Positions 17,172 to 26,318 of a stretch of DNA of 52,217 nucleotides are shown piece after piece. A model generated the notes under the pieces. It saw nothing but the letters and a program-made list of their open reading frames with translations, was not told the DNA's origin and searched no databases. The translations under genes were made by a program, and so were the position numbers. The number at the start of each line of letters is the position of its first letter. The stretch's first letter is position 1. Source of the stretch: Hyphomicrobiales bacterium (GTDB taxonomy: Bacteria; Pseudomonadota; Alphaproteobacteria; Rhizobiales; Rhizobiaceae). The DNA is taken from positions 1 to 52,217 of the forward strand of contig DUSC01000281.1 of the NCBI GenBank assembly GCA_012842935.1, written 5' to 3'.

Positions 17172-19085
17172 ATGTCGTCTAGTGAGGAAAGATCAGGCAT
17201 CAGCCGGAGAGGCGTTCTCGCCGGCCCCGCCAAGCTGGCGCTGCTCGCCGGCGCGGCGATGGGGGGCGCGGGCGCGCTGATCTCATCGTCTTCGCAGCCC
17301 GCACGAGCCGCAGGGGGTGAGATCAAGCCGGGCGAACTCGACGAATATTACGGCTTCTGGTCGTCCGGACAGACCGGCGAGTTGCGTATTCTCGGCATCC
17401 CGTCGATGCGCGAACTTATGCGCGTGCCCGTCTTCAACCGCTGCTCCGCGACGGGCTGGGGCCAGACCAACGAATCACTGAAGATCCTGACCGAAGGTCT
17501 CAGCGAGAAAACGAAAAAGTATCTGGCCGCGAACGGCAAGAAGACCCACGACAACGGCGACCTGCACCACGTGCACATGTCGTTCACCGAGGGCAAGTAC
17601 GACGGCCGCTATCTGTTCATGAACGACAAGGCCAACACGCGGGTCGCGCGCGTGCGCTGCGACGTCATGAAGCCGGACAAGATCATCGAGATCCCGAACG
17701 CCAAGGCCATCCACGGCATGCGGCCGCAGAAGTGGCCGAGGACCAATTACGTGTTCGCCAACGGTGAGGACGAGGGCCCGATGGTCAACGACGGGAAGAT
17801 CCTCGACGATCCGAGCCAGTACGTGAATTTCTACACGGCCATCAACGCCGACGAGATGACGATTGCGTGGCAGGTGATGGTCACGGGCAACCTCGACAAC
17901 ACCGACGCCGACTATGACGGCAAATATGCCTTCTCGACGAGCTACAACTCCGAGATGGGCATGACGCTCGCCGATATGACGGCATCCGACCTCGACCATG
18001 TCGTCGTCTTCAACATCGCGGAGATCGAGAAGGGCATCGCCGCCGGCGACTACCGCGAGCTCAACGGCGTCAAGGTGATCGACGGCCGCAAGGGCCAGAA
18101 CAAGAACTATACACGTTACATCCCCATTCCGAACAACCCGCATGGCTGCAACATGGCGCCCGACAGGATACACCTGTGCATCGGCGGCAAGCTGTCGCCG
18201 ACCGTATCGGTGATCGACGTGCGCAAGCTCGACGCCGTGTTCTACGACGGTGCCGACCCCCGGTCGGCCGTGGTCGCCGAACCCCAGCTCGGACTCGGGC
18301 CGTTGCACACGGCCTTCGACGGACAGGGCAACGCCTACACGACCCTGTTCCTCGACAGCCAGGTCGTGCAGTGGAACATCGAGAAGGCGGTCCGGGCCTA
18401 TGCGGGCGAGAACGTCGATCCGATCCTGTCAAAGACCGACGTGCACTACCAGCCGGGCCACAACTCGACCTCTGAGGGCGAGACGCTCGATGCCAAGGCC
18501 GACTACTACATCTCGATGAACAAGTTTTCCAAGGACCGCTTCCTCAATGTCGGTCCGCTGAAGCCGGAGAACGAGCAGCTCTTCACCATCGACGGCAACA
18601 GGCTGACCCTCGTCCACGACGGTCCGACCTTCGCCGAGCCGCACGATTCGATCCTCGTGCATCGCTCGAAGGTCAATCCGGTACATGTCTGGGACCGCAA
18701 GGACCCGATGTGGGAGGACGCCCGCAAGCAGGCCGAGGCCGACGGCGTCGACCTCGACTGGGGTGCTGACGTCATCCGCGACGGCAACAAGGTGCGCGTC
18801 TACATGCATTCGGTCGCACCGGCCTTCAGCTTGGAAAAGTTCACGGTGAAGGAAGGGGACGAGGTGACGATCTACGTCACCAACATGGACGACGTCGAGG
18901 ATCTGACCCACGGTTTCTGCATGGGCGATCACGGCGTGGCCATGGAAGTCGCGCCCCAGGCGACGGCCTCCGTCACCTTCACGGCGGCGAAACCGGGCGT
19001 CTACTGGTACTACTGCCAGTGGTTCTGCCATGCGCTGCACATGGAGATGCGCGGCCGCATGTTCGTCGAACCGAAGGCCGCCTGA
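17172..19085 (+). CDS. nosZ: NosZ, nitrous-oxide reductase (clade I, Tat-exported)
   Basis: NosZ reduces N2O to N2 in the periplasm with a CuA electron-entry site and a CuZ catalytic cluster. The 637-aa precursor starts after a strong GGAGAAGG and has a twin-arginine signal (SRRGVLAG at 11-18) that marks clade I enzymes. CuZ histidines are visible in DLHHVHMS and in conserved His residues such as NPHGCNMAP. The C-terminal cupredoxin domain carries the CuA set Cys615, Trp617, Cys619, His623 and Met626 in [12 protein letters not shown], with a further His in [11 protein letters not shown]. All of these align with the well-studied P. stutzeri enzyme at a constant offset. The gene appears fully functional. 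Confidence 0.98.
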   Translation: MSSSEERSGISRRGVLAGPAKLALLAGAAMGGAGALISSSSQPARAAGGEIKPGELDEYYGFWSSGQTGELRILGIPSMRELMRVPVFNRCSATGWGQTNESLKILTEGLSEKTKKYLAANGKKTHDNGDLHHVHMSFTEGKYDGRYLFMNDKANTRVARVRCDVMKPDKIIEIPNAKAIHGMRPQKWPRTNYVFANGEDEGPMVNDGKILDDPSQYVNFYTAINADEMTIAWQVMVTGNLDNTDADYDGKYAFSTSYNSEMGMTLADMTASDLDHVVVFNIAEIEKGIAAGDYRELNGVKVIDGRKGQNKNYTRYIPIPNNPHGCNMAPDRIHLCIGGKLSPTVSVIDVRKLDAVFYDGADPRSAVVAEPQLGLGPLHTAFDGQGNAYTTLFLDSQVVQWNIEKAVRAYAGENVDPILSKTDVHYQPGHNSTSEGETLDAKADYYISMNKFSKDRFLNVGPLKPENEQLFTIDGNRLTLVHDGPTFAEPHDSILVHRSKVNPVHVWDRKDPMWEDARKQAEADGVDLDWGADVIRDGNKVRVYMHSVAPAFSLEKFTVKEGDEVTIYVTNMDDVEDLTHGFCMGDHGVAMEVAPQATASVTFTAAKPGVYWYYCQWFCHALHMEMRGRMFVEPKAA

Positions 19086-19087
19086 CG

Positions 19088-20437
19088 ATGGCGCGCTTCC
19101 GGCTCATCCGTGCGGCGCTCGCTGCGTACCTGATAGCCGCCGCGTCGTCCGCGGCGACGGCGGGCGAGCGCGTCGTGCCGGCGGAGCCGGGGGCGCTCGT
19201 CAAGGCAGTCGCCGCGGCTCTGCCCGGCGACGTGCTCCTGCTCGAACCCGGCCGTCACGACGGCCCGGTGGTGCTCGACCGGCCCGTGACCCTCGACGGG
19301 GCCGGTCGAGCGATCGTGGACGGCCATGGCAGCGGGAGCGTCATCGTCGTCACCGGCGCGGATGTCACCGTGCGCGGGCTGGAGATCCGCGGTTCGGGAA
19401 GCTCGCACCAGGGCATCGACTCGGGCATCCGCCTGATCCCGCCCGCGATCCGCGCGCGGATCGAGGGCAACCGCATCGTCGGCAACCTGCACGGCGTCGA
19501 TGTGCATGGCGCGGTAGACAGTCTCGTCAGGGGCAACACGATCGTCGGCCGAACAGACTTTCGCATGAACGACCGCGGCAACGGCGTCTACGTGTGGAAG
19601 GCGCCCGGCACCTTGATCGAGGGCAATGACATCCGCCTCGGACGCGACGGCATCTTTTCGAACGCGTCCAGCAAGGGAACCTACCGCAACAACCTGTTCC
19701 GCGACCTGCGTTTCGCCGTCCATTACATGTACACCAACGACAGCGAGGTCTCCGGCAACGTCTCGATCGGCAATCACCTCGGCTATGCGCTGATGTTCTC
19801 CAGCCGCATCGTCGTGCACGACAACCTGTCGCTGCGCGACCGCGCCTACGGCTTCATGCTGAACTATGCCAACGACGTCGACATGCGCGGCAACCTCGTG
19901 CGCGGCGGCACCGAAAAATGCACATTCGTCTACAATGCCCACCGCAATGCAATCGTCGGCAACCGTTTCGAGAACTGCGGGATCGGCATCCATTTCACGG
20001 CCGGCTCCGAGCGCAATCGGTTCTCGGAAAACGCCTTCGTCGGCAACAGGAACCAGGTGAAGTATGTCGGCACCCGGCATATCGAGTGGAGCGATGGCGG
20101 CCGCGGCAATTACTGGTCGGACCATCCGTCCTTCGACCTCGACGGTGACGGGCTCGCCGACAGCCCGTTCCGGCCCAACGACCTCATGGACCACATCCTG
20201 TGGTCACAACCGGCCGCCAAGCTGCTGCTCGGCTCGCCGGCCGTGCAACTGGTGCGCTGGAGTCAGGCGACCTTCCCGGCCATCCTGCCAGGCGGCGTCG
20301 TCGACAGCCATCCGCTGATGGCAGCCCACGAAATCGCGGTCCCCGCGCGGATCGCCGAAATGGAGGCGGCCGCGCAGCCGGCGTGGCTGCTCGAAAGGAC
20401 AATCGATGCAGACCTTGATCCTGTCGCAGGTCACTAA
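19088..20437 (+). CDS. nosD: NosD, periplasmic copper-site maturation protein
   Basis: NosD is needed to assemble the sulfide-bridged CuZ centre of NosZ, working with the NosFY ABC transporter. The 449-aa product has an N-terminal signal peptide (to about residue 25, ending SAATAGE). A right-handed beta-helix (CASH/NosD repeats) with recurring GN(x)I/V and GI-type turns follows over about residues 60-350, then the conserved GNYWSDHPSFDLDGDGLAD segment. The ATG at 19088 lies 2 nt after the nosZ stop. Its 3' end overlaps nosF by 32 bp. Confidence 0.94.
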   Translation: MARFRLIRAALAAYLIAAASSAATAGERVVPAEPGALVKAVAAALPGDVLLLEPGRHDGPVVLDRPVTLDGAGRAIVDGHGSGSVIVVTGADVTVRGLEIRGSGSSHQGIDSGIRLIPPAIRARIEGNRIVGNLHGVDVHGAVDSLVRGNTIVGRTDFRMNDRGNGVYVWKAPGTLIEGNDIRLGRDGIFSNASSKGTYRNNLFRDLRFAVHYMYTNDSEVSGNVSIGNHLGYALMFSSRIVVHDNLSLRDRAYGFMLNYANDVDMRGNLVRGGTEKCTFVYNAHRNAIVGNRFENCGIGIHFTAGSERNRFSENAFVGNRNQVKYVGTRHIEWSDGGRGNYWSDHPSFDLDGDGLADSPFRPNDLMDHILWSQPAAKLLLGSPAVQLVRWSQATFPAILPGGVVDSHPLMAAHEIAVPARIAEMEAAAQPAWLLERTIDADLDPVAGH

Positions 20438-21299
20438 GACCTTCGACGGCGCCACGGCGCTTTCTTCCGTGTCGCTGGCTGTGGCGGCCGGCGAACGGGT
20501 GGCGCTGCTCGGCCATAACGGCGCCGGCAAGTCGACGCTGATGAAGATCGTGCTGGGGCTGATCTCCGCCGACCGCGGCGACGTGCGCGTTCTGGACGCC
20601 GAGCCGGGCAGCCATGCGGCGCGCGCCGCCACCGCCTATCTGCCGGAGAACGTCGCCTTTCACCCCGCGCTCACCGGCCTCGAGCAGCTGCGCTGCTACC
20701 TTCGCCTGCGCGGCGAGGATCCGCGCGGCGCCGAGGTTCTGCTCGAGCGGGTCGGGCTGGGCGAGGCCGGCCGGCGTCGTATCGGTACCTATTCCAAGGG
20801 CATGCGCCAGCGCGTCGGGCTCGCCCAGGCGCTGATAGGCAGACCGCGGCTTCTCGTGCTCGACGAGCCGACCAGCGGCCTCGATCCGGTGTCGCGGCGC
20901 GAGTTCTACACGATCCTCGACGATCTGGCGGGCACCGGCGCGGCGATCCTGCTGTCCAGTCATGCGCTGACCGAGGTCGAGGTGCGGACCGACCGTATCG
21001 CCATCCTCAGCCGTGGCCATCTCGTGGCCGACGACACGCTCCCGAATCTCCGTCGCGTGGCGGCGCTGCCGATCCATCTGCAGGTCTCGGCGCGGCCGGA
21101 AGCCGCCGACGAGGTGGCGCGGCGGCTGTCGGGCGAACGCCACAACGGCGCACGTATCGACCTGGTGTGCGGACACGACGACAAAATCGCCCGGCTCGGA
21201 CAGATCGCCGAGCTCGGCGCCATGGTGGAGGACGTGCACGTCGTCCCGCCCAGCCTCGAGGATATCTACGCCCATTTCAGCGGGAGAGCGCCGTCATGA
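20406..21299 (+). CDS. nosF: NosF, ABC transporter ATP-binding subunit for NosZ maturation
   Basis: The 297-aa ATPase energises NosY, and with NosD it delivers sulfur (or a sulfur species) for CuZ assembly. It has Walker A GHNGAGKST (about residues 37-45), a signature variant YSKGMRQRVGLAQAL, Walker B LLVLDEPTSGLDP, and the switch His in SSHALTEVE. A C-terminal extension after residue 220 is typical of NosF. The ATG at 20406 lies inside the end of nosD, and the stop overlaps nosY by 4 bp. Confidence 0.94.
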   Translation: MQTLILSQVTKTFDGATALSSVSLAVAAGERVALLGHNGAGKSTLMKIVLGLISADRGDVRVLDAEPGSHAARAATAYLPENVAFHPALTGLEQLRCYLRLRGEDPRGAEVLLERVGLGEAGRRRIGTYSKGMRQRVGLAQALIGRPRLLVLDEPTSGLDPVSRREFYTILDDLAGTGAAILLSSHALTEVEVRTDRIAILSRGHLVADDTLPNLRRVAALPIHLQVSARPEAADEVARRLSGERHNGARIDLVCGHDDKIARLGQIAELGAMVEDVHVVPPSLEDIYAHFSGRAPS

Positions 21300-22117
21300 A
21301 CCGCATCGCGGCAATCGCCGGTTCCGAATTCCGCATCGCGCTGCGCAACCGCTGGGTGGCGATCGCCGTCGTCCTGATGGCGCTTTTCGCGCTCGTCCTC
21401 GCGGCGGCGGGCAGCGCTCCGACCGGTCAGCTCGGCGCCGACAAGCTTTCGGTGACGGTGGCGAGCCTGACCAGCCTCGCCATCTACCTGGTCCCGCTCA
21501 TGGCGCTGCTGATGGCGTTCGACGCGGTTGCCGGCGAGGTGGAGCGCGGCACGCTGCCGCTGGTGCTGACCTATCCCGTGTCCCGGCCGGAAATCCTTGC
21601 CGGCAAGTTCGCCGCGCATCTCGCCACGCTCGCCATTGCCGTCGGCGCCGGCTACGCCATCGCCGCAGCGGCGGCAATGTGGATGGATCCGCGTGCCGCC
21701 GAAGGCATACCGGCGCTGGCGCGGCTGTTCTGGACCTCGCTCCTGCTCGGCGCGACCTTCCTCGGCCTCGCCTATTGGATTTCGGCCGCGGCGCGGCGGC
21801 CGGGCGCGGCGGCCGGTCTCGCCATCGGGCTCTGGCTGGTATTCATCGTCCTCTACGATCTGGGCCTGCTCGCCGGTGTGGTCGCCGACGGCGGCGGCAC
21901 GTTCACGACCGCCGTGTTACCCTGGATGATCCTCTTCAATCCGGCGGATGCGTTCCGGCTCTACAACCTCGCCGCCTCGGAGGCGACGGCGGCAGCGGCC
22001 GGCATCGCCGGGGCGGCGAACACGATCCCGCCGATGCACGCGCTCGCCTCGCTTCTCCTCTGGCCGCTGGTGGCGTTTTTCATGGCGACAGCGACGTTCC
22101 GGAGGATGACGCCATGA
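21296..22117 (+). CDS. nosY: NosY, ABC-2 type permease of the NosDFY complex
   Basis: This 273-aa membrane protein has about six hydrophobic segments, including the first around WVAIAVVLMALFALVLAAAG and the last at the C-terminus. The conserved ABC-2 piece FDAVAGEVERGTLPLVLTYP lies near residues 75-100. It forms the membrane channel of NosFY. It starts with an ATGA overlap with nosF and ends with an ATGA overlap with nosL, so all three are strictly coupled. Confidence 0.93.
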   Translation: MNRIAAIAGSEFRIALRNRWVAIAVVLMALFALVLAAAGSAPTGQLGADKLSVTVASLTSLAIYLVPLMALLMAFDAVAGEVERGTLPLVLTYPVSRPEILAGKFAAHLATLAIAVGAGYAIAAAAAMWMDPRAAEGIPALARLFWTSLLLGATFLGLAYWISAAARRPGAAAGLAIGLWLVFIVLYDLGLLAGVVADGGGTFTTAVLPWMILFNPADAFRLYNLAASEATAAAAGIAGAANTIPPMHALASLLLWPLVAFFMATATFRRMTP

Positions 22118-22668
22118 GGACGAAGGCTGCTCTTCTTGCCGCGTTGCTCGCGCTGGCCGGTTGCAGCGACGACACCACGGCTTCCATCCCCCGGGCGGTG
22201 ACGATGACCGAGCAGGCGCTCGGCCATTATTGCCAGATGAACCTGACCGAGCATCCGGGACCGAAGGCTCAGGTGCATCTCGACGGGCTGCCGCAGCCGC
22301 TTTTCTTCAGCCAGGTGCGCGACGCCATCGCCTATCAGCGCATGCCGGAGCAGTCGCACGCTATCCGCATCGTCTATGTTTCGGACATGGGCGCACCGTC
22401 CGCGAGCTGGGAGCAGCCCGGCATCGACAACTGGATTCCTGCGGACAAGGCACTGTTCGTCGTCGGATCAAGGATCGCCGGCGGCATGGGCGCGCCGGAA
22501 CTGGTGCCCTTTTCCGCGCGGCCCAAGGCGGAGGCCTTCGTTGCCGAGAACGGCGGCGAGATCCGCGACCTTACGCAGATAAAAGACGAGGACGTGCTGA
22601 CGCCGGTCGAATTCGCCACCGACGCCGAAGGCAACTTCCTCGCTCCCGATACGGAGCAGGACCATTGA
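22114..22668 (+). CDS. nosL: NosL, copper-chaperone lipoprotein
   Basis: NosL is an outer- or inner-membrane lipoprotein that binds Cu(I) and supplies it to apo-NosZ. The 184-aa product has a lipoprotein signal ending LALAGC (lipid-modified Cys17). Further features are the metal-binding C-x-M pair in HYCQMNLTEHPGPKAQ, the LFFSQVRDAIAY segment, and a WIPADKALFV motif common to NosL. It overlaps nosY by 4 bp and nosX by 4 bp (TTGA). Confidence 0.93.
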   Translation: MRTKAALLAALLALAGCSDDTTASIPRAVTMTEQALGHYCQMNLTEHPGPKAQVHLDGLPQPLFFSQVRDAIAYQRMPEQSHAIRIVYVSDMGAPSASWEQPGIDNWIPADKALFVVGSRIAGGMGAPELVPFSARPKAEAFVAENGGEIRDLTQIKDEDVLTPVEFATDAEGNFLAPDTEQDH

Positions 22669-23609
22669 CACAGGATCGCATCACCATCACCCGCCGCCGC
22701 TTCGTGGCGATTTCGGCTACGGTAGCGGGGGCGGCGATCGCCGGGCTTCCCATGGCCGCCGCCGCGGCACCGCTCGCGCGCTGGCACGGCGTTGCGCTGG
22801 GCGCCGAAGCGTCGATCATTCTGCGCCACCCGGACGCCGCGCGCATCCTCGCCGCATGCCGAGCCGAGATCGCACGGCTGGAAAGTATCTTCAGCCTCTA
22901 TGACACTTCCTCGGCGCTGAGCCGTCTCAACGCCGACGGGCGTCTCGACGCGCCGCCCTTCGAACTCCTCGAACTGCTCGGCCAGTGCGGAGCGCTTCAC
23001 ACCGCGACCGGCGGGTTGTTCGACCCGACGGTGCAGCCGCTGTGGGCGGCCTATGCGGAAGCCTTTGCCGGCGGGCGCGCGCCTGGTGCGGAGGCCATTG
23101 CCGGCGCGCTCGGGCGCGTCGGCTGGACGGGCGTTTCGGCCGAGCCGGGACGGATCTCATTCGCCCGGCCGGGCATGGCTCTGACGCTGAACGGCATCGC
23201 CCAGGGCTACATCGCCGACCGCGTCGCTGCGCTCCTGCGCGCCGAGGGGCTGACCGACGTGCTGGTGAACACCGGCGAGTTGCGGGCGCTCGGCGGCCAT
23301 CCCGACGGCGGCGCCTGGCCAGTTTCCTTCGACGATCGCAGCGGCGCGGCCTCGATCGGACTGCGCGACGCGGCGCTGGCGAGTTCGGCGCCACTCGGTA
23401 CCGCCTTTGACGCCGACGGCAAGGTCGGGCACATCCTGAATCCGAAGAACGGACGGCCCGCCGCATCGGCGTGGCGGCTGGTGTCGGTGACCGCTCGCAC
23501 GGCGGCGCTCGCCGACGGGCTGAGCACGGCGCTCTGCCTCATGTCGCATGACGAAATCGAGCGCACGCTGGCGCGGTTCCCCGACGCGCGGCTGGCCCAT
23601 CTCGCCTGA
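22665..23609 (+). CDS. nosX: NosX, FAD:protein FMN transferase (ApbE family) for NosR
   Basis: NosX covalently attaches FMN to the Thr of NosR's FMN-binding domain. No ATG fits. Translation probably starts at the TTG at 22665, which overlaps the nosL stop as TTGA, giving 314 aa. The N-terminus TQDRITITRRRFVAISATVA is a twin-arginine export signal, as expected for periplasmic NosX. ApbE motifs follow: ARLESIFSLYDTSSALSRLN, FDPTVQPLW, LNGIAQGYIADRVA, DVLVNTGELRALG and GHILNPKNGRPA. The last three form the FAD/Mg site. Only 10 bp separate its stop from the convergent GMC gene. Confidence 0.92.
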   Translation: MTQDRITITRRRFVAISATVAGAAIAGLPMAAAAAPLARWHGVALGAEASIILRHPDAARILAACRAEIARLESIFSLYDTSSALSRLNADGRLDAPPFELLELLGQCGALHTATGGLFDPTVQPLWAAYAEAFAGGRAPGAEAIAGALGRVGWTGVSAEPGRISFARPGMALTLNGIAQGYIADRVAALLRAEGLTDVLVNTGELRALGGHPDGGAWPVSFDDRSGAASIGLRDAALASSAPLGTAFDADGKVGHILNPKNGRPAASAWRLVSVTARTAALADGLSTALCLMSHDEIERTLARFPDARLAHLA

Positions 23610-23619
23610 CGGCGCGACG

Positions 23620-25251
23620 TCAGCCGCCGACGCGAGCGTCCTCCAATATCATCGCCGAACCCTTTTCGGCGATCATGATGGTCGGCGAATTGGTGTTGCC
23701 CGAGGTGATGGTCGGCATCACCGAGGCGTCGACGACGCGCAGGCCCGAAACGCCGCGCACCCGCAGCCGGCCGTCGACGACGGCGTAGTCGTCGCCCTCG
23801 GGGCCCATGCGCGCGGTGCCGACCGGATGGAAGATTGTCGTGCCGAGATCGCCGGCGGCGACCAGTAGATCCTTATCGGAGGCGACATGGGCGCCGGGTT
23901 TGTATTCCTCCGGGCGATAGGGCGCCATCGCCGGCTGCGAGACGATGCGGCGCGCCCATTTGAGCGATTCCACCGCGACGCGTCGATCCTCTTCCGTCGA
24001 CAGGTAGTTGGGACGGATATCGGGCTGCGCGGTCGCGTCCGGGCCCGACAAATGGAGCGAACCGCGGCTCGTCGGCCTGAGATTGCAGACGCTCGCCGTG
24101 AAGGCCTCGAACGGGTGCAGCCCGTCGCCCCAATTGTCGAGCGACAGCGGCTGGAAGTGGAACTCGATATTGGCCGTCTCGTATTCGGGTGCCGAGCGGA
24201 CGAAGGCGCCCATCTGCGAGGGCGCCATGGTCAGCGGGCCGCGACGACGCAGCGCGTAGTCGATGCCCATCATGGCGCGGCGAAACAGGTTCTTGTAGTC
24301 GCCGTTGAGCGTGCGGATGCCGCTGACCTTATAGATCGGGCGGATCTGCAGGTGGTCCTGCAGGTTTTCGCCCACGCCGGGGAGCGGGACGACTGGCTCG
24401 ACGCCGCGGTCTTTCAGGATTTCCGGACGGCCGATGCCGGAGCGTTCGAGGATCACCGGCGAGCCGACGGCTCCGGCAGAGAGCACGATCTCGCCGCGCG
24501 CCGCCGCGGTGACGCGGCGGCCGTCCTTGACGTAGACGATCCGTCGGGCGCGGCCGCCCTCGATCTCCATGCGGTCGATCACCGCGCCGGTTTCGACACG
24601 GAGATTGGGGCGCCCCAGCGCCGGCTTCAGGAATCCGCGCGCCGCGCTCCAGCGGCGGCCTTTCTTCTGATTGACCTGGAAATAGGAGGAGCCGGAATTG
24701 TCCCCGGTGTTGAAGTCGTCGACACGCGGAATTCCCGCCTGCTCGGCGGCGTCGCATAGCCGGTCGAGGATCTTCCAGCGGATGCGCGGACGCTCTACGC
24801 GCCATTCGCCACCGCAACGGTGGAACGGGCCGTCGCCGTCCTGATGGTCCTCGTGCTTGAGGAAGAAGGGCAGTACGTCTTCCCAACCCCAGCCGGCCAG
24901 GCCCATCTGGCGCCAGCCGTCATAGTCGCGCGCCTGGCCGCGCATGTAGATCATGGCATTGATCGCCGAAGAGCCGCCCAGCACCTTGCCGCGCGGATAG
25001 GCGAGGGCGCGGCCGTTGAGGCCGGGCTCCGCGGCGGTCCTGAACATCCAGTCCGCGCGCGGATTTCCGATGGCGAACAGATAGCCGACGGGGATGTGGA
25101 ACCAGATCCAGTTGTCGCGGCCGCCGCCTTCCAGCAGCAGCACGCGGTTCTTCGGGTCTGCCGACAGGCGGTTGGCCAGCACGCATCCCGCCGAGCCTGC
25201 GCCGGCGACGATGTAGTCGTATTCGCCGTCCAGAACGTTCATGCCCGACAA
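23620..25251 (-). CDS. GMC-family FAD-dependent oxidoreductase (choline/alcohol dehydrogenase-like)
   Basis: The 543-aa flavoprotein has the N-terminal FAD-binding GAGSAGCVLANRL (about residues 17-29), the GMC signature 1 region with [15 protein letters not shown], a second signature around AGAVGSPVILERSGIG, and a C-terminal active-site region with FHPVGTARMG and [19 protein letters not shown]. The conserved His and Asn for hydride abstraction are therefore present. GMC enzymes oxidise alcohols such as choline or polyethylene glycol; the substrate here is unknown. The TTG at 25251 has GGAGG 5 nt upstream, whereas the ATG at 25242 lies too far from it, so TTG was preferred. A palindrome upstream suggests its own promoter, separate from the genes behind it. 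Confidence 0.88.
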   Translation of the reverse strand: MSGMNVLDGEYDYIVAGAGSAGCVLANRLSADPKNRVLLLEGGGRDNWIWFHIPVGYLFAIGNPRADWMFRTAAEPGLNGRALAYPRGKVLGGSSAINAMIYMRGQARDYDGWRQMGLAGWGWEDVLPFFLKHEDHQDGDGPFHRCGGEWRVERPRIRWKILDRLCDAAEQAGIPRVDDFNTGDNSGSSYFQVNQKKGRRWSAARGFLKPALGRPNLRVETGAVIDRMEIEGGRARRIVYVKDGRRVTAAARGEIVLSAGAVGSPVILERSGIGRPEILKDRGVEPVVPLPGVGENLQDHLQIRPIYKVSGIRTLNGDYKNLFRRAMMGIDYALRRRGPLTMAPSQMGAFVRSAPEYETANIEFHFQPLSLDNWGDGLHPFEAFTASVCNLRPTSRGSLHLSGPDATAQPDIRPNYLSTEEDRRVAVESLKWARRIVSQPAMAPYRPEEYKPGAHVASDKDLLVAAGDLGTTIFHPVGTARMGPEGDDYAVVDGRLRVRGVSGLRVVDASVMPTITSGNTNSPTIMIAEKGSAMILEDARVGG

Positions 25252-25322
25252 CGATGCCTCCCTGCGAATCCGAAAGCCGCTCGACGATATACCGTCGCCA
25301 GACTGAAAGCAGTATCGATCAG

Positions 25323-25336
25323 GACAATCGATTGTC
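25323..25336. promoter_or_regulatory. Perfect 14-bp palindrome upstream of the GMC oxidoreductase gene
   Basis: GACAATCGATTGTC is its own reverse complement. It lies about 72 bp before the GMC start, in an AT-richer gap between two genes on the same strand. The ACAAT...ATTGT form resembles GntR-family operators. A second small dyad, CGACG-N6-CGTCG (25282-25297), surrounds a TATA-rich core and may mark the promoter. Confidence 0.55.
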
Positions 25337-25375
25337 TCGCAAAAAACCGAGTGATGAGCAGACGGAACCCGCGCC

Positions 25376-26311
25376 TCAGGCCGATTGACCGCCCTTCGAA
25401 GATCCCGGAACGTGCGGGACCGGGAGGCCGCTCTCGGCGTCGGTGAGCAGCGCGACGGCGGCGAATTCGAGATCGCCCCAACCGCGGGCGACGGTCTTGG
25501 CCAGACGCTCGCGCAGCAAGCCTGCCGCGGCCATGGACGTGCCGCTTGCCGCCGCCTGCGCCAGAGCCAGATCGAGGTCCTTCAAGGCGAGCCGTGCCGG
25601 GGCGGTCGCCGGTTCGAAGGCGCGGTCGAGCACCTTGCGGCCGTAGACGGCGAAGATGCGGCGGGCGAAATCGGTCTCCCAAAGCAGGTCCATCATCGCC
25701 GCGCGCGGCAGGCCGGATTTCTGCGCCAGCGCCAGCGCCTCGCCGATCCCCTCGGTGACGGCGAAGATGAGGAAGTTGTTGGCGAGCTTGGCGACCACGG
25801 CGTGGCGCGCGCGCTCGCCGACGACGAGTGTCTTCTGCGCAAGTGCGGAAAAGACTGGTCCGAGCCGGTCGATCGCCTCCGCCGGCCCCGACGCCGCGAG
25901 GTAGAGCGTGCCGGCGGCGGCCATCGCCGCGCTGCCGAGCAGCGGCGCCGAGACGGCGTGCTGGCCACGATTCCGGTGCTCTTCCTCCAGCCTGTCCGCG
26001 AGCGCCGGCGAGATGGTCGAGCAGGACAGGTGGATCGCGCCGGGGCTCATGGCCTCGACAAGGCCGTCGGCTGCGAAGGCGACGCCCGAGACCGCGGTGT
26101 CGTCGAAGAGGACCGAGATCACGATATCGGATCCGGCCGCCACTTCGCGCAACGTTGCGGCCGGCAGCGCGCCCGCGGCGGCGAGCGCTGCCGCACGCTC
26201 CGGCGTGCGGTTCCAGACGGTGAGCGGAAAACCGGCTTCGAGCAGGCGTGTGGCCATCGGCGTACCCATGGCGCCGAGGCCGACGAATCCGATCGAGGGG
26301 AGGGACGACAC
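25376..26311 (-). CDS. NAD(P)-dependent beta-hydroxyacid dehydrogenase (3-hydroxyisobutyrate dehydrogenase family)
   Basis: The 311-aa protein has an N-terminal Rossmann fold with GFVGLGAMGTPMATRLLEAG (residues 8-27) and VWNRTPERAAAL. Next come the DIVISVLFDD and LSCSTISPALADRLE segments and the substrate-binding region SAPLLGS. The catalytic-Lys region KLANNFLIFAV includes the family Lys-x-x-Asn. Members oxidise 3-hydroxyisobutyrate, tartronate semialdehyde, 6-phosphogluconate or related hydroxyacids; which one cannot be told here. The GTG start at 26311 is preceded by GAGG overlapping the stop of the upstream hydrolase gene. It is the last gene of the TRAP operon. Confidence 0.85.
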   Translation of the reverse strand: MSSLPSIGFVGLGAMGTPMATRLLEAGFPLTVWNRTPERAAALAAAGALPAATLREVAAGSDIVISVLFDDTAVSGVAFAADGLVEAMSPGAIHLSCSTISPALADRLEEEHRNRGQHAVSAPLLGSAAMAAAGTLYLAASGPAEAIDRLGPVFSALAQKTLVVGERARHAVVAKLANNFLIFAVTEGIGEALALAQKSGLPRAAMMDLLWETDFARRIFAVYGRKVLDRAFEPATAPARLALKDLDLALAQAAASGTSMAAAGLLRERLAKTVARGWGDLEFAAVALLTDAESGLPVPHVPGSSKGGQSA

Positions 26312-26318
26312 GGGATCC

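Noticed and set aside
15795..19085. Reading NosZ as a 1096-aa protein with a long N-terminal extension
   Set aside because: The extension overlaps nosR in another frame. The strong ribosome-binding site and Tat signal fix the start at 17172.
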